This document shows, one piece after another, positions 36,027-45,061 of a stretch of 64,000 bases of DNA. The position numbers and the translations under genes are program-made. The notes beneath the pieces were generated by a model. The model had not been told where the DNA came from. It did not search any database and saw nothing but the letters and a program-made list of their open reading frames with translations. The first letter of the stretch is position 1. Each line of letters opens with the position of its first letter. This DNA is from Marinobacter salicampi (GTDB taxonomy: Bacteria > Pseudomonadota > Gammaproteobacteria > Pseudomonadales > Oleiphilaceae). The DNA lies in the NCBI RefSeq assembly GCF_011074795.1, contig NZ_JAAMPF010000026.1, positions 62,001 to 126,000 on the forward strand, read 5' to 3'.

Positions 36027-37403
36027 TCACACGCTGGAGGGTTCAGACGAGGTCTCTATGTTGTATTTGTCCGTGAGGTTATACAGAGTCGGCCTTGTAA
36101 TGCCCAGCAGACGGGCAGCCTGGGCCATGTTGAAGCCGCTGGTCTGCAGGGCCTGGGTAATGGCCTGGCTCTCGGCGGTTTCCCGCACCTGGCGCAGGTT
36201 GAGCTGGGTGTTGGAGAGCGTGGTCTTGTCGCACTCAAGCTCCAGGTCATCGGCGCCAATGCGCTTGCCATCCACCATGATAATGGCGCGCTTGACCTTG
36301 TTGATCATCTCACGCACGTTGCCGGGCCAGGGGTATTGGCTGATGGCTGCCACCGCGTCCTCGGCAAAGCTCAGATTCGGGCGGTCCATCTGCTTGCCCA
36401 AACTCTTCAGCAGGGAGTTGGCAATCACCAGGGCGTCGCCGTCGCGATCCCGCAGGGCGGGTACGTCAAGGGTGATTTCGCTGATCCGGTAATAAAGGTC
36501 TTCCCGGAAGTCGCCTTTTTCGATCAATTGCTTCACTTCCCGGTGGGTTGCGCAGACCACCCGCACGTCAACCGCAACCGGCTGGACGCTGCCAACACGA
36601 TCGACCACTCGCTCCTGCAGGAAACGAAGCAGCTTGGACTGCAGCGCCATGGGCATGTCACCGATTTCATCGAGGAAAAGCGTGCCCCCGTTGGCGGTTT
36701 CAATCTTGCCCTTCTTGCTCTGGGTGGCGCCCGTGAAGGCGCCTTTTTCATAGCCAAACAGCTCGCTTTCCAGCAGATTCTCGGGAATCGCGGCGCAGTT
36801 AATGGCGGCGAACGGCTTGCTGGCGCGATGGCTCAGGTCGTGCAATGCCCGGGCCAGCAGTTCCTTGCCGGTGCCGGTTTCCCCGGTGATCAGTGTGGTG
36901 ACATCCGCAGGCGCGACTTTCTCGAGAGTCCGGCACACGGTCATCATCTGGGGGCTGGCCGCCACAATACCCTTGATGGAGGTGCCGTTGGGCTGATTGG
37001 TGAGTTCGCGGTTCTCGCGCTCAAGCTCGGACAGGCGCAAGGCGCGGTTGACTACGAAGGTAAGAATGTCCGCATCCAGCGGCTTCTGGTAAAAGTCGCT
37101 GGCGCCCATGCCAATGGCCTTGACCGCGTTTTCCTTGTCTTCCCGGCCAGTCACCACGATGACTTTCGTCTGGGGTGCCAGGCGCAGAATATCTTCCAGC
37201 AGGGCAAAGCCCTGGCTGGCGCCGCCCGGGTCCGGGGGCAGGCCAAGGTCAAGTGTCACGACATCAGGTTCCATCCGCCGCAATGCGGCCAGGGCTGAAT
37301 CCCGGTCGTTGGCCAGGCCAATTTCCAGTTCATCACTGAAACACCAACGCATCTGGCTTTGCAGTCCTGGGTCGTCCTCAACGATTAAAAGTCGTTTACT
37401 CAC
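36027..37403 (-). CDS. prsR: XrtA/PEP-CTERM system sigma-54 response regulator PrsR
   Basis: A 458-residue NtrC-type regulator from GTG 37403 (MSKRLLIVEDD); the longer frame to 37457 adds an unlike N-terminus. The receiver domain has acidic residues at 9-11 and the phospho-acceptor Asp52 (VTLDLGLPP). The AAA+ domain has Walker A GETGTGKE, and GAFTGA, the loop that contacts sigma-54. A Fis-type helix-turn-helix closes the protein (MAQAARLLGITRPTLYNL). It should activate sigma-54 promoters of the locus when phosphorylated by PrsK. Probable operon prsK-prsR-prsT. Confidence 0.92.
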   Translation of the reverse strand: MSKRLLIVEDDPGLQSQMRWCFSDELEIGLANDRDSALAALRRMEPDVVTLDLGLPPDPGGASQGFALLEDILRLAPQTKVIVVTGREDKENAVKAIGMGASDFYQKPLDADILTFVVNRALRLSELERENRELTNQPNGTSIKGIVAASPQMMTVCRTLEKVAPADVTTLITGETGTGKELLARALHDLSHRASKPFAAINCAAIPENLLESELFGYEKGAFTGATQSKKGKIETANGGTLFLDEIGDMPMALQSKLLRFLQERVVDRVGSVQPVAVDVRVVCATHREVKQLIEKGDFREDLYYRISEITLDVPALRDRDGDALVIANSLLKSLGKQMDRPNLSFAEDAVAAISQYPWPGNVREMINKVKRAIIMVDGKRIGADDLELECDKTTLSNTQLNLRQVRETAESQAITQALQTSGFNMAQAARLLGITRPTLYNLTDKYNIETSSEPSSV

Positions 37404-37545
37404 AGCAGGGCCAAATCCTTTTTTAATTGTCGGCCGGCAGTTGTGCCGGAAGTCCATCTTATGTCGTATTTAAGTATGGTCTAGATTTTTCACTGATCAT
37501 TGACGCATTGCAATGCCAGCACATCGGTAATTTGAAAAACGCCAA

Positions 37546-39708
37546 TCATTTGTCATCGCCGGTCTGTATTGCGCCTGGCACCGGCTCAGTAACCGTAAGC
37601 TCCGCAGCCTTTTCGCTTCTGGATTGCCGGGCTTCAATCCGCTCCGGGTCGGGTTGGAATATAGGGACGCGAACCGAAAAACAGGAACCCACGCCTGGTT
37701 CGCTGGTCACATCAATATTGCCGCCGATCTTGCGCAGGTATTCGCGGGCCTGGTAAGCACCGATCCCCATGCCTGTCAGACCCTTGGTGCTTTCGAACGG
37801 CTTGAAGAGCCGGGTCTTGATGAAATCCTCGTTCATGCCTGAGCCGTTATCCTGGATAAACAGAACGACGTTGCCACTGGCAGTTTTCATCGTCAAGGTC
37901 ACATCGCCTTCCGGCGAGGTGGCATCCTGGGCATTCTGGATCAGGTGTCCCAGCACGCTCCGTAACTGCTCGGGATCGGCGGCCACCAGGACCGGGTCCG
38001 TGGGACCTTCTACCACAGGGGCAGGACGATGACGCCCATAATGGGCTGCCAGTTCCGAAATCAGTCCATAAAGATCAATCGGCTTGACCTCGAAGGTGTC
38101 TTCCACCGGCTTGCGAATGTGGTCCACGAGGTTGGCCATTTTCTGTACCGCATGGTCTGTAGTGCGGATCATGTCGTCGATGAAGGCCGGGTTATCCCTG
38201 TGCTTGGGCGCGTTGCGGACGAGCAGCGAGAGCTGGGCGATCAGGGTCTTCAGGTCGTGCACCATAAACGCTGACGCCTTGCTCACGGCTTCGAACTGCA
38301 TGGCCCGGGAAAGACGGTTCTGGGCATCGGCCTGGGCCAGCAGGTTGGAGGTCTGCCTTGCCACCACCCGCACCAGGTCAAAGTTTTCCCAGTTCAGCTC
38401 TACCTTGGCGTAGGGGTTGCCCACCAGGGCGATGCCGTACAGGCTGTCGCCAAGGTACATGGGAATCACCAGCCATCCATCAGCGAACTTGAGCACCGCG
38501 TCGGGTATTTCCACTAAATTGTAACTGATGGGGTCGACCCGGTACTCGTGCAGGTCAATAATCCATTCCCGCTCACCGAAAAAACGCACCAGTTCGCACT
38601 TGCCATCGATGGAAGTGTATTTGGGCGGCGCCATGTTAACGGCCGTGTTAAGGGCGTAATTGCCGTCCTCATCGCGAATCCAGATCACCCCCGAGTTGCT
38701 TTCCACCAGGCCCGCCAGTATCCGCACAACCCGTTCCGGCAGGGGCGGGTCGTCGCTCAGGTTGGCGAACACCTGGGTCATCTTCAGCCATTCATCGCGG
38801 TAATCGTATTTGTAATCGAAAAAGTTCTGGCTGATGAACATCATCAGCTTGACCCGGAACCGGGTTGAGGTCAGCAGCATCGCCAGAAATGCCAGCAGCA
38901 CGGTGAAGAATAGCACTTGGAGCGCATCCCCCCATTCGCCCCCCAGCACGCGGACGTAATAGCCACCGGCGGCGGCAAACAGCATGTAGGCGCCGGCAAA
39001 AACGAAGGTGCCAACGTGGAATACCGCATTCCGGGACAGCTGGAAGTCTACCGGCTGGCGCCGGGTATTGATCATGTTGACCGCAAACAGCGGCACCACC
39101 AGGGCGTTCACCGCTCCGCGGGCATTCCAGAACGAGCTGGATATCTGCCCGAACAGAAGCGCATCGGCGTACATCAGAAAGTCAAAGATGAAGATGGTGG
39201 CGATGCCGATACAGGTGTACTTGACGCTGGAGCGCCCGAACGACATCGAGTTACGCCATATCTGTTCAACCAGGCAGATGCCAAGCAGCGTCAGGGCAAT
39301 CTGGCCTATCACCTTGGTTTTGCCGCTGAGTATCTGCCAGCCCAGCAGATACTCGAGTACGCCACTCAGCAGCAAGCCGGTAACAAGCACGATGGCGGTA
39401 GTGCCCAATATACCCTGGGTGCGGCCGGCAAGTTCGGAGTTGCGGGCACCGTCGCGAATCAATGCGAATACAACGGTGATCCAGGCCGCGTCCCGGAGCA
39501 GTTCAATAACATAACGAAGGAAGAAGGGAGGCTGGCTCCACAGGTTCTGGGTAACCAGGGAAGTCGCCCACAGAACTGACACCAGAGACGCCAGGAACAG
39601 GGCCCGATCAGCCTCCCGCCGCAGGTACTTCCTTGCGATCAACAGTGCCAGCAGAAGAAACGTCAGGGCTGCTGCCGAGTGACTGATCAGGCTGAAATCT
39701 GTAACCAT
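37546..39708 (-). CDS. prsK: XrtA/PEP-CTERM system sensor histidine kinase PrsK
   Basis: A 720-residue kinase. About eight N-terminal membrane helices (residues 1-290) are followed by a GAF-like domain (about 310-450), then the dimerisation/phospho-acceptor block FMVHDLKTLIAQLS with His484, and a HATPase domain with N box LIQNAQDAT, G1 DNGSGM and G2 GMGIGAY. It is the membrane sensor partner of PrsR. The signal is unknown. ATG start. The stop is 142 bp before prsR, the only sizeable gap in the prsKRT run. Confidence 0.92.
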   Translation of the reverse strand: MVTDFSLISHSAAALTFLLLALLIARKYLRREADRALFLASLVSVLWATSLVTQNLWSQPPFFLRYVIELLRDAAWITVVFALIRDGARNSELAGRTQGILGTTAIVLVTGLLLSGVLEYLLGWQILSGKTKVIGQIALTLLGICLVEQIWRNSMSFGRSSVKYTCIGIATIFIFDFLMYADALLFGQISSSFWNARGAVNALVVPLFAVNMINTRRQPVDFQLSRNAVFHVGTFVFAGAYMLFAAAGGYYVRVLGGEWGDALQVLFFTVLLAFLAMLLTSTRFRVKLMMFISQNFFDYKYDYRDEWLKMTQVFANLSDDPPLPERVVRILAGLVESNSGVIWIRDEDGNYALNTAVNMAPPKYTSIDGKCELVRFFGEREWIIDLHEYRVDPISYNLVEIPDAVLKFADGWLVIPMYLGDSLYGIALVGNPYAKVELNWENFDLVRVVARQTSNLLAQADAQNRLSRAMQFEAVSKASAFMVHDLKTLIAQLSLLVRNAPKHRDNPAFIDDMIRTTDHAVQKMANLVDHIRKPVEDTFEVKPIDLYGLISELAAHYGRHRPAPVVEGPTDPVLVAADPEQLRSVLGHLIQNAQDATSPEGDVTLTMKTASGNVVLFIQDNGSGMNEDFIKTRLFKPFESTKGLTGMGIGAYQAREYLRKIGGNIDVTSEPGVGSCFSVRVPIFQPDPERIEARQSRSEKAAELTVTEPVPGAIQTGDDK

Positions 39709-39791
39709 GGCTCTTCACATCCTGTGGTACTTCGAAGAATACATCATCGGTACAGGGTCGGATAAACCGGGGGCTGAACGGGTCAGGGCGG

Positions 39792-40739
39792 TTATATCGG
39801 TTTTTTGTTTTCCCGATAGAATCGGAAGATAGCCTTAAGCGGCCGTTTTGGCTTGAAGTCGAACGCCCTGGCAAAGGCACGGCCATCAATCACTACCGGG
39901 TATTTGAAGAAGCTTAGCAAATACGGCGGGAAGCTTCGCAGCCCCAGCGTCTTCAGGATCAGCTTCGGCACCAACGGCGGAACGGACGGGATGGGCAGTC
40001 GTTTGCAGCCACAGAGCTTGAGGGCATGCTGATAGGCAACCCAGTCCTCCGGGGCAACATTGTAGATGCCCTTGTGGTCTTTCTGATAGGCCAGCACGAT
40101 GGCATCCGCCATGTCGTCAATATGGATGAACTGCATCATCGGCGAAAATCCGGCCAGCACCGGAGCCCGCTCGCTGGACAGGAGCGTACTGATGGAATTG
40201 CGTACACCGGGGCCGACGATGTTGCATGGCCGCAGGATGGTGATGTTCAGGTCCGGGTAGCGCCATAGGTAGATGTTGGCCAGGTTCTCCAGTTCCACGG
40301 AATCGATGAGGTCCATGCTCAGCCCCACGGCCTTGAGAGGCGCATCTTCCTCGATCAGCGCGGGATTGTAGGCGACCGCGCCATAAACGTGATAGGTGGA
40401 AAGAATGACCACTCGCGTAATGCCGTATTTATGGCTCAGGTCCAGCATCCGCTGGGTGCCGAGTACGTTGGCATTGTAGCGGCGCATGCGGGTTTCCTGG
40501 CTGGACATGATGCGGCCCATGTGAATCACGCCATCGAATTCATAACGCCGGAACAGGTCTTCGAAACCCCGCTTGTTGAAATCGATGCAGTAGCTGGGAA
40601 TCTCGTCACCCAGGTAGACCTGCTCGCGGAAATCCACCGCCACCAGGTCGCAGTCCTTTCGAAGACGGGAAATGACTTGTTGGGCCAGCGCACCGGCGGC
40701 CCCTGTGACTAGGATACGAGGTCTGCGTGCCTGGTCCAT
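39792..40739 (-). CDS. NAD-dependent epimerase/dehydratase (SDR family)
   Basis: A 315-residue extended SDR protein. The cofactor loop is VTGAAGALAQQVISRL (G-x-x-G-x-x-A variant), and the catalytic pair reads STYHVYG, where the usual Y-x-x-x-K is not obvious, so catalysis may be altered or the substrate may be non-sugar. Many of these proteins are nucleotide-sugar epimerases. ATG overlaps the acyltransferase stop by one base (TAATG), so the two are coupled. It lies between prsK and the acyltransferase, outside the core polysaccharide assembly run. Confidence 0.78.
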   Translation of the reverse strand: MDQARRPRILVTGAAGALAQQVISRLRKDCDLVAVDFREQVYLGDEIPSYCIDFNKRGFEDLFRRYEFDGVIHMGRIMSSQETRMRRYNANVLGTQRMLDLSHKYGITRVVILSTYHVYGAVAYNPALIEEDAPLKAVGLSMDLIDSVELENLANIYLWRYPDLNITILRPCNIVGPGVRNSISTLLSSERAPVLAGFSPMMQFIHIDDMADAIVLAYQKDHKGIYNVAPEDWVAYQHALKLCGCKRLPIPSVPPLVPKLILKTLGLRSFPPYLLSFFKYPVVIDGRAFARAFDFKPKRPLKAIFRFYRENKKPI

Positions 40740-41554
40740 TAGAACAACCTTTTCCTGTCGTTGAGGCCCTTGTCGATAAGCGCACTGATGCTTGCCTTCA
40801 CCTGTTCTACCCGCTCTGCAATCTGGTCTTCGGTAATATCGGTGTCATCAAACATCATTGGGTCGCCGAAGTTGAGATGGACCTTGGCCGGGAAAACCAC
40901 CGGTAGCGCAATGGGAACGTAGGGCAGACCCAGGGCATGGGCGAGAGGCTTGAAATTGGCGATGGCGGGGATGGTTTCTTCGCAGCCCACCACGCCCACC
41001 GGCACAATCGGGGCCTTGTATTTCATCGCCAGATGCATGAAGCCGTTGCCGAACCGCTTGAGCTGGTAGCGGTCTTTGTAGAGCTTGCCGGAGCCCCGTA
41101 TCCCTTCAGGGAAGACCACCACCGCCTCATTATTGGCCAGCATCTTGGCGCAGTTGATCGGGTCTCCAAGCACGGCCCCCATTTCATTGAGCAGGTTGCC
41201 CAGGTAGGGCACCGTGGGGAAAAACCGCTCAATCATGGCCCGGGGCATGCGTGGTTTGTTTTCACGGGAAGCCAGGGCGTAGCCGATCAGCAGCCCGTCC
41301 AGGGGGAGCTGGCCGCTGTGGTTGGCAACGATCAGCACCGGGCCTTCCGCGGGCACCTTGTCAACGCCTTCAGCCTCTACACGGAAGTACTTTTCGTAGA
41401 GCTGCTGGGTCAGGGAGTAGCCGACTTTTATGGCTTCGTTGTTGTAGCCCCAGGGATCATAGCCGAGGCTGCCAATGGGCTTGCGGATGCGGTTGACCTT
41501 TTCATCCAGCGAGGCCGGCACCAGCTTGGATTTGAGGAAAGAACTGAGGCTCAT
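40739..41554 (-). CDS. lysophospholipid acyltransferase family protein (PlsC-like)
   Basis: A 271-residue membrane-associated protein with the acyltransferase block NHSGQLPLDG (an H-x6-D version of the H-x4-D motif) near residue 92 and the FPEGIRGSGK block near 150, as in PlsC-like enzymes that acylate lysophosphatidic acid or related lipids. Some members acylate other substrates. The variant first motif is typical of a subgroup found in many gammaproteobacteria. ATG start. Forms a two-gene unit with the SDR gene downstream. Confidence 0.82.
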   Translation of the reverse strand: MSLSSFLKSKLVPASLDEKVNRIRKPIGSLGYDPWGYNNEAIKVGYSLTQQLYEKYFRVEAEGVDKVPAEGPVLIVANHSGQLPLDGLLIGYALASRENKPRMPRAMIERFFPTVPYLGNLLNEMGAVLGDPINCAKMLANNEAVVVFPEGIRGSGKLYKDRYQLKRFGNGFMHLAMKYKAPIVPVGVVGCEETIPAIANFKPLAHALGLPYVPIALPVVFPAKVHLNFGDPMMFDDTDITEDQIAERVEQVKASISALIDKGLNDRKRLF

Positions 41555-41675
41555 TGCGACTCCTTGTCTGCCGGCAAAGGCTATGCCGGGAGCGTTGCCG
41601 CTCCATCGGTAATTGTTTTGTCGCCATTATAGGCGTGGGTAGCGCCTCGAAGATAGCGCAGCCGGGCAACGGCCT

Positions 41676-42569
41676 TCAGCCCCGGCGGAGCATCAATGCC
41701 AGGGTATGGCTTTGGCCGCTATTTAATACCTGATAGTCATTGCCTGCATTGGCAGTCTCGACACACAGCATGGTCCGCCAGGCCTGATCGGGAAAGTCCG
41801 TCAAACGTCGCGCCTTGGCAGGACCCGGGTTCCATACCACGGTTGAGTCGCTGCCGGCGGAACCCAGCAGGCGCAGCCTGGCCGGTGTGGCAATGCGCAG
41901 GTCGCCGCCGGATTCGTAGATCCGGTCGGTTTCGCCTTCGAACCGGACCGGACCTTTCTGCACTTTCGACTGCCAGCCATCCAGGGTGTCGATGTAGGTG
42001 GCGCCATCCAGCCCGCGAATTCGAGTATCGCTGATATCGGGGGTCGGGAAATAGCTGTGCAGCGCCTCGGTGAAGGCGAGAGCCTCCCGGTCGGCGTTTG
42101 AGGTGGTCAGCGCCAGTTGGCAGCCCTCTGCCGAGAAGCTGAAGGTCAGTAGCGCACGGGCGCGGCCCTGCCAGAGGTCTTCGAAATCGGTGTCCGCATC
42201 CAGGGACAGGCTGATTTCAATCTCATGAGCAGTTTCACGGACATCCTCCAGTTTCCACACAGCGGTGCGGGCGAACCCATGGGCGCTGTCCGTCAGAATC
42301 CGCCGCCGCACTTCCGGCGGGTTGCGGGCCGGGTCCCCAAACCAGGGCCAGCAAACCGGAATGCCACCGCGAATAGCCCGCCCGGTTTCGTAGCGCGCGG
42401 TTTCGCTCACCCAAAGCCAGCCCGGCTCCCCGACAGGGCCAAACTGGGTCAGATGAGCCCCCTGCAGAAACAGCCGGGCGCCAAACAAAGGGTGGTGGAC
42501 TTCAAGGGCTTCAAGCTGACCAATGGTGACCCATCGGGTAAACGACCACTGGCCTGGGGTGATGGGCAA
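41676..42569 (-). CDS. D-hexose-6-phosphate mutarotase (YeaD-like)
   Basis: A 297-residue aldose-1-epimerase-fold protein. Conserved elements are the substrate block RGGIPVCWPWFGDP (about 67-80), HGFARTAVWKLED (about 92-104), the catalytic-His region EALHSYFPTPD and VWNPGPAKARRLTDFPD. It interconverts alpha and beta anomers of glucose-6-phosphate or related sugars in the cytoplasm. The start is TTG 42569 with AGAGGTG 4-5 bases upstream; no closer ATG exists. The 49-bp repeat copy 1 lies 42 bp upstream and may overlap its promoter. Confidence 0.82.
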   Translation of the reverse strand: MPITPGQWSFTRWVTIGQLEALEVHHPLFGARLFLQGAHLTQFGPVGEPGWLWVSETARYETGRAIRGGIPVCWPWFGDPARNPPEVRRRILTDSAHGFARTAVWKLEDVRETAHEIEISLSLDADTDFEDLWQGRARALLTFSFSAEGCQLALTTSNADREALAFTEALHSYFPTPDISDTRIRGLDGATYIDTLDGWQSKVQKGPVRFEGETDRIYESGGDLRIATPARLRLLGSAGSDSTVVWNPGPAKARRLTDFPDQAWRTMLCVETANAGNDYQVLNSGQSHTLALMLRRG

Positions 42570-42902
42570 GATGCACCTCTGAATTATGCGTAGCGTTAGT
42601 GGATAGAGCTTACGGGTATATCGGTATCTTTAGCGCAAAATGAACGCGTGCGTCCAGTGAGACGAAATGCTGTATTTCCTTTATAAGCCTCTTCTACCAC
42701 ACCGACTACCGGTTTTCGCTAATAGTGAAATAAAAATATACATGTCACTCGAAAAACCGCAATGACAAGCTACACTGCCCTTATTGTGTTGGCTCGCTCG
42801 TAAGTCTTTCGTTCGCAAAAATAGTGCAAAATGCATCTAAAAGCTACGAACACGTGACCGAAGATGTTGGCAACCAGGTTTAAAAGAATTTAGAGGCACG
42901 AA
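42570..42902. other. AT-rich gap, 333 bp, before the two-gene cassette
   Basis: It holds repeat copy 1 (42611-42659) and then an AT-rich stretch up to the GT2 start. No coding frame is convincing. The promoters of the mutarotase (minus) and of the GT2 (plus) should be in it. Confidence 0.45.
42611..42659 (+). repeat. 49-bp direct repeat, copy 1
   Basis: It begins tacgggtatatcggtatc and ends gcgtgcgtccagtg. It is identical to the copy at 44838-44886 except for three bases (positions 13, 31 and 39 of the repeat). The sequences on either side are unrelated. The pair brackets the GT2 and dioxygenase genes. Confidence 0.93.
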
Positions 42903-44024
42903 ATGGAAGTCTACAGTAAGTCTGCTGCCATGTTGGCCATATATACCATTTTCGTATATCCATTCTTATTATGGATCATCGGCTCCGTTTATAGTTATAG
43001 AGAAAAAAGAAGTTACCTCACGAATAACGCCGAGCCTACCGTCACTGTTATTGTCGCTGTTCATAATGCTGAGTCTGCCATCGAAGCCAAGATAGAAAAC
43101 CTAACGAACAATAACTATGATCCGGCAAAAATAGATTACCTATTTGTTGATGATGGGTGTACAGACGGTACTGTCGCTATCATTCAATCGAATCCATTAG
43201 TAAATTTAATATCTCTTCCAATTCGTCAGGGGAAGGAGAGAGCACTGGCTCAGGGAATTGCTGAAGCTAAAGGCGAGATTTTGATTTTCACCGACGTCGA
43301 CACATTATCTGACTCATGCGCTGTGAGTAAGCTTGTTCGCCACTTTGAAGATCCCTACATTGGGGCTGTCAGTTCTTATGATATTGTCGATTACCCGCAA
43401 TATTCTCTGAAATACTGGTACATCATTTACGAAATGTATTTGCGAAGTCTTGAGTCGAAACTAGGATGTTCAGTGGGCGTGAGCGGTTCACTTTTTGCCA
43501 CAAGAAAGATACTTTGTGAAGAGTTTAATGCCGGTTCCTGCTCTGATCTGGAAATAACAATAATTTGCGCTCGGGAAAAGCTCGGTGTGATCACTGATAG
43601 AGCCGTTAAAGCGGTATACAAGAAATCCAATACAGCATCAGGCGAGCTTAGCAGAACAAGGCGGACGATGGCGCATGGGATATTTACCGTGATAAACAAC
43701 TATAATATATTAAATCCTTATTATGGTGGCTTGTACTCATGGCAGATATTCAGTCACAAGATTCTTCGTTGGCTTTTGCCTTACCTCATTTTGGCAGCTA
43801 TAGTTTCTGGCGCGATCACAACTGTCGCGGCTATGAGTTATTATGTCGTGCCGGTAACGATAGTTTCGGCTATCTTGGCATATACGTTCGTAGGTTTAAA
43901 TGTGCGAAGAGCAATAAATGAAAACATTTGCTGTTTTCTTATGGCCATTTTTTCTGTTTCCCTAGCGATCGTCACCGTGGTCAGAAATAAAGAGATCGGT
44001 GCCTGGTCGCCAACAAAAAGATAA
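42903..44024 (+). CDS. membrane glycosyltransferase family 2 (cassette gene)
   Basis: A 373-residue paralogue of the protein at 26952-28103. It has the same plan: N-terminal helix (IYTIFVYPFLLWIIGSVYS), GT-A domain with TVIVAVHNAESAIEAKIEN and FVDDGCTDGT, IFTDVDTLSD as DxD, SVGVSGSLFATRKILC, FSHKILRWLLPYL, and the same WSPTKR ending. Codon use is much more AT-rich than that of the paralogue, which points to a different origin. ATG with AGAGG upstream. It is the first of two genes between the 49-bp repeats. Substrate unknown. Confidence 0.85.
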   Translation: MEVYSKSAAMLAIYTIFVYPFLLWIIGSVYSYREKRSYLTNNAEPTVTVIVAVHNAESAIEAKIENLTNNNYDPAKIDYLFVDDGCTDGTVAIIQSNPLVNLISLPIRQGKERALAQGIAEAKGEILIFTDVDTLSDSCAVSKLVRHFEDPYIGAVSSYDIVDYPQYSLKYWYIIYEMYLRSLESKLGCSVGVSGSLFATRKILCEEFNAGSCSDLEITIICAREKLGVITDRAVKAVYKKSNTASGELSRTRRTMAHGIFTVINNYNILNPYYGGLYSWQIFSHKILRWLLPYLILAAIVSGAITTVAAMSYYVVPVTIVSAILAYTFVGLNVRRAINENICCFLMAIFSVSLAIVTVVRNKEIGAWSPTKR

Positions 44025-44040
44025 CTAAGGGTGAGATTAA

Positions 44041-44814
44041 ATGCACGCTAGAGCAGACGATCTATCGATAAAAGAAACGCTCTTCCAGAACGGTGTACTA
44101 CACCTCTCTGAAGCCCTTCCATCTCATCATCTTTTAAATGCAAGAGCGTCAATTGATGAACTGTTCAAGTTGCCTGAGAAGGAGGCTCTTCCGGTTGAAC
44201 CATGCGCACAGCCAGAAGAGGTTAGAGGCTCGCTCGTCATTGAGAGGAACCATTTGCTAAAAGAATACCCTGGTTTAGCTAAGAGCGAAATTGTTCAGGC
44301 CTGTCAGAAAATTGCTACCCGTCTGCTGGGACGCAGTGCGTTTGTTTCTTTTGACCACGCTATCTATAAGTGGCCAGGCGGAGGAATGGTGGAATGGCAC
44401 CAGGATCAAGCCTATAAAAGTTCGGTGAAATCGATGAAGAGCGTTCATTTTTGGATACCGCTCCATGATTTTGATGAGTGCAACGGGTGTATGCAGTATG
44501 TTTCCGGTTCTAATAGTGTTGGTTTGTTAAAACATGCTGTTCGCGCGAATTCAGGAGCGTTATTTCTTGACCATGACAAAGAGTGGAAGCGCAACGTCAC
44601 GGTAGTGGAGGGGAAACTAGGCGATATAATTGTTCATCTTCCCGGTACTATTCACAGCAGTTTGCCCAACAACTCTGATTCTATAAGAAAGGCATGGATC
44701 ATTCACTTCAGTCCGTTTGGCTATTATGAACCCTTGCTGCCGATTAATATTGTCTTCAACTTCATGTCAAGAATAAAAAAATATTTAGGGTTGGAAAGAA
44801 ATAAGTCAGATTGA
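44041..44814 (+). CDS. phytanoyl-CoA dioxygenase (PhyH) family protein (cassette gene)
   Basis: A 257-residue Fe(II)/2-oxoglutarate oxygenase of the PhyH type. The metal triad is visible as VEWHQDQAY (H-x-D, about residues 119-121) and LPGTIHSSLPNNS (His near 204), and the 2OG-binding Arg is probably in SIRKAWIIHFSPFG. GCMQYVSGSN is the family loop. It should hydroxylate a small molecule or a lipid-linked sugar. The gene begins 16 bp after the GT2 gene with AAGGGTGAG upstream, so the pair is an operon. A role on the same glycan as the GT2 is inferred from context. Confidence 0.82.
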   Translation: MHARADDLSIKETLFQNGVLHLSEALPSHHLLNARASIDELFKLPEKEALPVEPCAQPEEVRGSLVIERNHLLKEYPGLAKSEIVQACQKIATRLLGRSAFVSFDHAIYKWPGGGMVEWHQDQAYKSSVKSMKSVHFWIPLHDFDECNGCMQYVSGSNSVGLLKHAVRANSGALFLDHDKEWKRNVTVVEGKLGDIIVHLPGTIHSSLPNNSDSIRKAWIIHFSPFGYYEPLLPINIVFNFMSRIKKYLGLERNKSD

Positions 44815-44837
44815 GGTTCTTGTGCGTGGCGACGTTT

Positions 44838-44886
44838 TACGGGTATATCCGTATCTTTAGCGCAAAACGAACGCGCGCGTCCAGTG
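44838..44886 (+). repeat. 49-bp direct repeat, copy 2
   Basis: It begins tacgggtatatccgtatc and ends gcgcgcgtccagtg. It matches copy 1 at 42611-42659 in 46 of 49 positions, same orientation, 2,227 bp apart start to start. It lies 23 bp after the cassette's dioxygenase gene and about 175 bp before the next oxygenase. Confidence 0.93.
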
Positions 44887-45061
44887 CGGAATACAGCTAG
44901 ACTCCCAAGAATAAGTGCCATCCATCCGCTACGGGAGCAAGGTATTGGACGCAACCGTACTTTTTTCATTTGGCCTGCCTCCTGGCTATCGCGCCACTGC
45001 CTGTCGTCCACCGAATTCAGAGCTTTCAAGGCAAAAACTCTTCGAATCGTTACTAGACACC

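Noticed and set aside
35877-37298. Plus-strand frame of 473 codons opposite prsR
   Set aside because: prsR on the other strand has complete receiver, AAA+ and Fis motifs; this frame has no recognisable domain and is a high-GC shadow.
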